Program-made: the position numbers and the translations under genes | Source: Bifidobacterium primatium | GTDB lineage: Bacteria; Actinomycetota; Actinomycetes; Actinomycetales; Bifidobacteriaceae | Direction: 5' to 3' | Assembly: GCF_002802875.1 (NCBI RefSeq) | Contig: NZ_PEBI01000002.1 | Location: forward strand, 13,353 to 77,352 | DNA length: 64,000 bases | The notes under the pieces: generated by a model | What the model saw: the letters and a program-made list of their open reading frames with translations, nothing else | Database searches by the model: none | What the model was told of the DNA's origin: nothing | Shown: positions 61,177-64,000 of the stretch, one piece after another | Layout: each line of letters starts with the position of its first letter | Numbering within the stretch: the stretch's first letter is position 1

Positions 61177-61314
61177 GAGGTGGTTATAACGCACGCATCC
61201 GTTATAACCACCTCGCAGCGATGCCCAGCGGCGGTTATAACGCACGTGTGCGGGAAACCCGCCTCGTAGTGGCGTCTCGCGTAGGGTTTTGCGCACGGTT
61301 GCGTTATAACCCCC
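61177..61314. repeat. Paired GTTATAAC hairpins
   Basis: Four GTTATAAC boxes at 61183, 61201, 61234 and 61303 form two hairpins. The first is GAGGTGGTTATAAC (61177-61190) with GTTATAACCACCTC (61201-61214), a perfect 14-bp stem. The second pairs GGTTATAACGCA near 61232 with TGCGTTATAACC near 61301. This occupies the 580-base gap after gltX, which has no gene. Confidence 0.7.
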
Positions 61315-61376
61315 GCATGGAGCATCCGGTCGGCGCTGGTGCATGCGTACGTGCAACACGCCGTACGGGTCGGCTG

Positions 61377-61415
61377 TGCGGAGGTTTTTTATGCGAATAT
61401 GCGTAAAAACCACCG
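61377..61415. repeat. Hairpin after the GTTATAAC cluster
   Basis: GCGG-A-GGTTTTTTATGCG pairs with ATGCGTAAAAACC-A-CCGC, an imperfect stem around AAT with matched single-base bulges. A related GGCTCTAAAAACCTC follows. Confidence 0.5.
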
Positions 61416-61522
61416 CGCAAAGCCCCGAAAAGCACCGTGATGCACACAGGCTCTAAAAACCTCGTAAAACGTTGAAATTGCAGCGAAAAGCGGCAATAAC
61501 GCAAAGCGCGACACGCCGAGAG

Positions 61523-61551
61523 TTGCGCACTCTATGGGGTTCGCGTATATT
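61523..61551 (+). promoter_or_regulatory. Promoter of the tRNA-Glu/tRNA-Gln operon
   Basis: TTGCGC (61523-61528) and TATATT (61546-61551) are spaced by 17 bp, 83 bases before tRNA-Glu. Confidence 0.65.
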
Positions 61552-61634
61552 AATCACTCGTTGCGGTTCACACCGCAGCCCAGTCAAGGAAATGACTTCG
61601 GTTCCGAAGTCAGGAAGCTGACTGAATAACTCAA

Positions 61635-61707
61635 GCCCCCATCGTATAGCGGTCTAGTACTACGCCCTCTCACGGCGCCAACACCGGTTCAAATCCGGTT
61701 GGGGGTA
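61635..61707 (+). tRNA. tRNA-Glu (CTC)
   Basis: A 73-nt cloverleaf with acceptor GCCCCCA/TGGGGGT (final G-T pair), anticodon arm with loop centred on CTC, and T arm CCGGTTCAAATCCGG. Clustered with tRNA-Gln and near gltX. Confidence 0.92.
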
Positions 61708-61745
61708 CGACTACGGAGCAGTCGCAAGGCTGCTCCGCTGCCAAT

Positions 61746-61817
61746 TGGGGTATGGTGTAATTGGCAACACAGGTGATTCTGGTTCATCCATTCTTGGTTC
61801 GAGTCCAGGTACCCCAG
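61746..61817 (+). tRNA. tRNA-Gln (CTG)
   Basis: A 72-nt cloverleaf with acceptor TGGGGTA/TACCCCA, anticodon arm GGTGA-TTCTGGT-TCATC (anticodon CTG) and T arm CTTGGTTCGAGTCCAGG. The first base is T, typical of tRNA-Gln. Confidence 0.92.
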
Positions 61818-61824
61818 CGAATAG

Positions 61825-61857
61825 CCTCGCGAATCAAATGATTCGGCGAGGTTTTTT
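61825..61857 (+). terminator. Rho-independent terminator of the tRNA-Glu/Gln operon
   Basis: CCTCGCGAATCA (61825-61836) pairs with TGATTCGGCGAGG (61839-61851) with one bulged base, followed by six T. Confidence 0.88.
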
Positions 61858-62022
61858 GTTTTCTCGGGAAGGTTCCCATGTGGCCCGGTCATCACGGCGA
61901 TCGGCCGTGCCGCCGTGATGTGTCATAGGAGCGGGCCATGGGAGCGTATGCACAATGCGCGGCTCGGATACACGGCCATGAATACAGTTGATTCTCAGGG
62001 TAGGTGAAGTAGGGTTATGGGT

Positions 62023-63396
62023 ATGAGTGAACGAATTCACCGAAGCGCGGCCAACGCCGGTCGTGCGCTGTCCCATGTGAGCGAACACACCCATCAGTTG
62101 CTTGACGCCGTAGAAGAGGAACGTCCCGTCTCCGTCTCCGCGAAGCTCGGACGGCTGCAATTCCATCATTCCGGCAAATTCCGTATTCTTCAGTTCAGCG
62201 ATATCCAGGACGGTCCGAAGATCTCCAAGGACACCATCAGTCTGATCGGCGCCGCCTGCGACGCCGCCCGTCCCGACATCGTGGTGTTCACCGGCGACCA
62301 GATCGCCGGATACGACTCCGCATACGCGCGCACGTCGCGCAAGCGTCGCTGGGACATGCCCAAGGGCGGCGTGAAGCCCGATAAGGGCGATTTCGACCAT
62401 ACGCGCGAACTCGTGCGCAAATCCATCCGGCAGTTCGTACAGCCGCTCGTCGACCGCAATGTGCCGTTCGCCGTCACGTTCGGCAATCACGATTTCCAAT
62501 GCGGACTGGATAACGCCGAACTCAACGACATCTATCGCGAATTCCCCGGCTGCCTGAATCCCCCGATGGCGGCCGCCGAACAGCCGGGAGCCGCGCAGTC
62601 GGCCGCGTACTCCGGTCTCGCCGACCAGCAGGTGTACGCATGCGAGCCCGGCACGTTCGCGCTGCCCGTCTCCGATGTGGACCATACGCGCAACGTCATC
62701 GGCCTCGTGATGGTGGATTCCGGCGACTATGCGAAATCCGGCGGCTACGATACGCCGAGCCAGCGTGCGCTCGATTTTCTCGACGCCATGCCGACCGCAT
62801 TGGGCGCGAAGTCCATCGTGTTCCAGCACATTCCGATCCCGCAGTTCTACGACGTGCTGAAGCCGGTCTCGTCGTCCACCGCGTATGCGATTCAGGGATA
62901 CCGCAGCTTCGACGCCGCATGCTACGTTCTCGACGAATCGAAGACATTGCCGGGCAGTTATCTGGGGGAGGGCGTGAGCTGCCCCGACATCGACTGCGGC
63001 GAATTCCAGATCATGAAGGACACCGACGGCTATTTCGGCCTGTTCGCCGGCCACGACCACCGCAACGGATTCGTCGGCACGACCGAGGGCATCATGCTCG
63101 GCGCGACGCCCACCTGTGGATTCGGCTCGTATGGTCCGGTGCCCGACAAGCGCGCGGCACGACTGTTCGAGTTCGACATCCGTCATCCGTACGAGCCGCG
63201 CACGCAGCTGCTGGAGTTCGGGCAGATCGTGGGCAAGCCCACGACGCGCAAGGCGTACACGTTCGCGATGAGCCATGTGCCTACGAATCCGGGTGACGCG
63301 TGGAACCTGCTGCGCAAGCCGGGACTGGTGTCGACGCTGGCCGCCGGATTCGCCGCCGCCATCGCGTCGCTCGGCTTCACCGGCAAGCGCCGGTAG
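62023..63396 (+). CDS. Calcineurin-like metallophosphoesterase
   Basis: The 457-residue protein has a metallophosphoesterase domain: FSDIQDG (Asp60; Gln62 replaces the usual His of DxH), VVFTGDQIAG, VTFGNHDFQ, IVFQHIPIP and LFAGHDHRNGF. The metal ligands are otherwise complete. A 50-residue N-terminal extension and a C-terminal hydrophobic helix (VSTLAAGFAAAIASLGF) may tether it to the membrane. The start at 62023 is favoured because TAGGGT lies exactly 7 nt upstream (leaderless pattern); ATG at 62017 is also in frame. The substrate is not predictable. It is followed by a terminator and a convergent IclR gene. Confidence 0.88.
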   Translation: MSERIHRSAANAGRALSHVSEHTHQLLDAVEEERPVSVSAKLGRLQFHHSGKFRILQFSDIQDGPKISKDTISLIGAACDAARPDIVVFTGDQIAGYDSAYARTSRKRRWDMPKGGVKPDKGDFDHTRELVRKSIRQFVQPLVDRNVPFAVTFGNHDFQCGLDNAELNDIYREFPGCLNPPMAAAEQPGAAQSAAYSGLADQQVYACEPGTFALPVSDVDHTRNVIGLVMVDSGDYAKSGGYDTPSQRALDFLDAMPTALGAKSIVFQHIPIPQFYDVLKPVSSSTAYAIQGYRSFDAACYVLDESKTLPGSYLGEGVSCPDIDCGEFQIMKDTDGYFGLFAGHDHRNGFVGTTEGIMLGATPTCGFGSYGPVPDKRAARLFEFDIRHPYEPRTQLLEFGQIVGKPTTRKAYTFAMSHVPTNPGDAWNLLRKPGLVSTLAAGFAAAIASLGFTGKRR

Positions 63397-63416
63397 ATAA
63401 TGGATATCCGGATATG

Positions 63417-63446
63417 ACAAAGGCTCCCCGCAGGGAGCCTTTGTCG
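63417..63446. terminator. Bidirectional terminator between convergent genes
   Basis: ACAAAGGCTCCC (63417-63428) pairs perfectly with GGGAGCCTTTGT (63433-63444) around CGCA. The stem base is AT-rich but the T run is only three. Confidence 0.8.
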
Positions 63447-63467
63447 TTCAAACAGGCCATTCGACCA

Positions 63468-64000
63468 TTACATGCCCGAGACCGCGTGGGCGCGGATCAG
63501 GGCGTCGGAAAGATACTTGCCGGCGGCCATGACCAGCGGCGCGAAATGCTGGCCGGGCGTCGTGCCCATACGGTTCGTCGGGCCGGAGATGGAAATCGCC
63601 GCGATCACCTGACCGGAGGCGTTGCGAATCGGAGCGGAAACCGAGGCAACGCCCGGTTCGCGTTCGTTCACCGACTCCGCCCAGCCGCGCTTGCGTACGG
63701 TCGTCAGCTTCGCCACGGTGAACTTGGCGCGTCGCAGTCCCTGATGCATACGCTCTGGATCCTCCCACGCCAGCAGAATCTGCGCGGCCGAACCGGCCTC
63801 CATCGACAGGATCGCACCCACGGGAATCGAATCACGCAGACCGCTCGAACGCTCCACGGCCGCGATGCACACGCGCTGGTCGCCCTGACGGCGGTAGATC
63901 TGCGCCGACTCGCCCGTACGGTCGAGCAGCGTCTGCAGAATCGGGCCGCATGCGGTGAGCAGACGGTCCTCGCCGGCCGCTGCCGCCAGTTCGGCGAAAC
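63468..64000 (-). CDS. IclR-family transcriptional regulator (partial, C-terminal part)
   Basis: The frame is open to the window edge and encodes the effector-binding domain of IclR proteins: QRVCIAAVERSSGLRDSIPVGAILSMEAGSAAQILLAW, then REPGVASVSAPIRNASGQVIAAISISGPTNRM. The N-terminal HTH lies outside the window. IclR regulators control carbon or amino-acid catabolism, often of the divergently oriented neighbour, not visible here. Confidence 0.88.
   Translation of the reverse strand, partial: FAELAAAAGEDRLLTACGPILQTLLDRTGESAQIYRRQGDQRVCIAAVERSSGLRDSIPVGAILSMEAGSAAQILLAWEDPERMHQGLRRAKFTVAKLTTVRKRGWAESVNEREPGVASVSAPIRNASGQVIAAISISGPTNRMGTTPGQHFAPLVMAAGKYLSDALIRAHAVSGM

Noticed and set aside
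61177-61314. GTTATAAC boxes as a CRISPR array
   Set aside because: Units are only 8 bp, irregularly spaced and in inverted pairs; no cas genes are nearby.

Overview
This window is a chromosomal segment of a Bifidobacterium (Actinomycetota). The basis is the high G+C content, ribosomal and tRNA-processing proteins with actinobacterial features (S16 with an Ala/Glu tail, four-cysteine L28), a Fic/VbhA-type pair, a sortase-dependent pilus locus, and GPH and ROK genes of the kind bifidobacteria use for carbohydrate uptake. Species is not resolved. Most of the window is ordinary core genome. The accessory parts are the cell-surface genes at 1-3053, the Fic module at 11091-12013, a 5.9 kb sugar-type cassette at 20238-26176, and the pilus locus at 45729-58029.

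Layout. 1-3480: two surface proteins (a beta-helix protein and a Gly/Ser-rich relative that lacks the helix), then a gene-free stretch rich in inverted repeats. 3520-9707: quinone-type oxidoreductase, a four-tRNA operon (Gly, Val, Val, Ala), LysP-like permease, DUF2510 membrane protein, ClC chloride channel. 9880-15418: membrane-linked HTH regulator, VbhA-Fic toxin-antitoxin pair, Atg22-like MFS transporter, CAAX protease. 15456-20204: rpmB, recG, rsmD, trmD. 20238-26176: a cassette (Zn-dehydrogenase, DUF4867 protein, GPH symporter, AraC and ROK regulators) bounded by two 64-bp elements in inverted orientation. It separates trmD from rimM-khpA-rpsP (26180-27575), which are contiguous with trmD in many bacteria. 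27993-37081: Nudix protein, SDR, SLC13-type permease, sbcDC, and a secreted hemagglutinin-type protein. 37112-39112: rpsF-ssb-rpsR-rplI. 39130-45323: MIF-like tautomerase, GtrA, MFS, histidine phosphatase, an unknown acidic protein, DUF805 protein. 45578-58309: pilus locus (giant GLUG-repeat adhesin broken by one frameshift, FimA-type shaft pilin, class C sortase, accessory pilin) embedded in an intergenic repeat family. 58353-64000: ABC permease, gltX, tRNA-Glu/tRNA-Gln, metallophosphoesterase, and a partial IclR regulator.

The observations I rate highest are: (i) the two 64-bp inverted elements bounding the trmD/rimM cassette; (ii) fimA lying between 99-bp direct repeats with 2 mismatches, a plausible substrate for loss or amplification of the shaft pilin; (iii) the single-base frameshift in the tip adhesin; (iv) a 105-bp hairpin element that seems to sit at the 3' end of the MIF-like gene and leaves a synonymous copy of its last codons; (v) seven genes with a TANNNT-like -10 box exactly 7 nt before the start codon and no Shine-Dalgarno, indicating leaderless mRNAs; (vi) several families of perfect or near-perfect intergenic palindromes.
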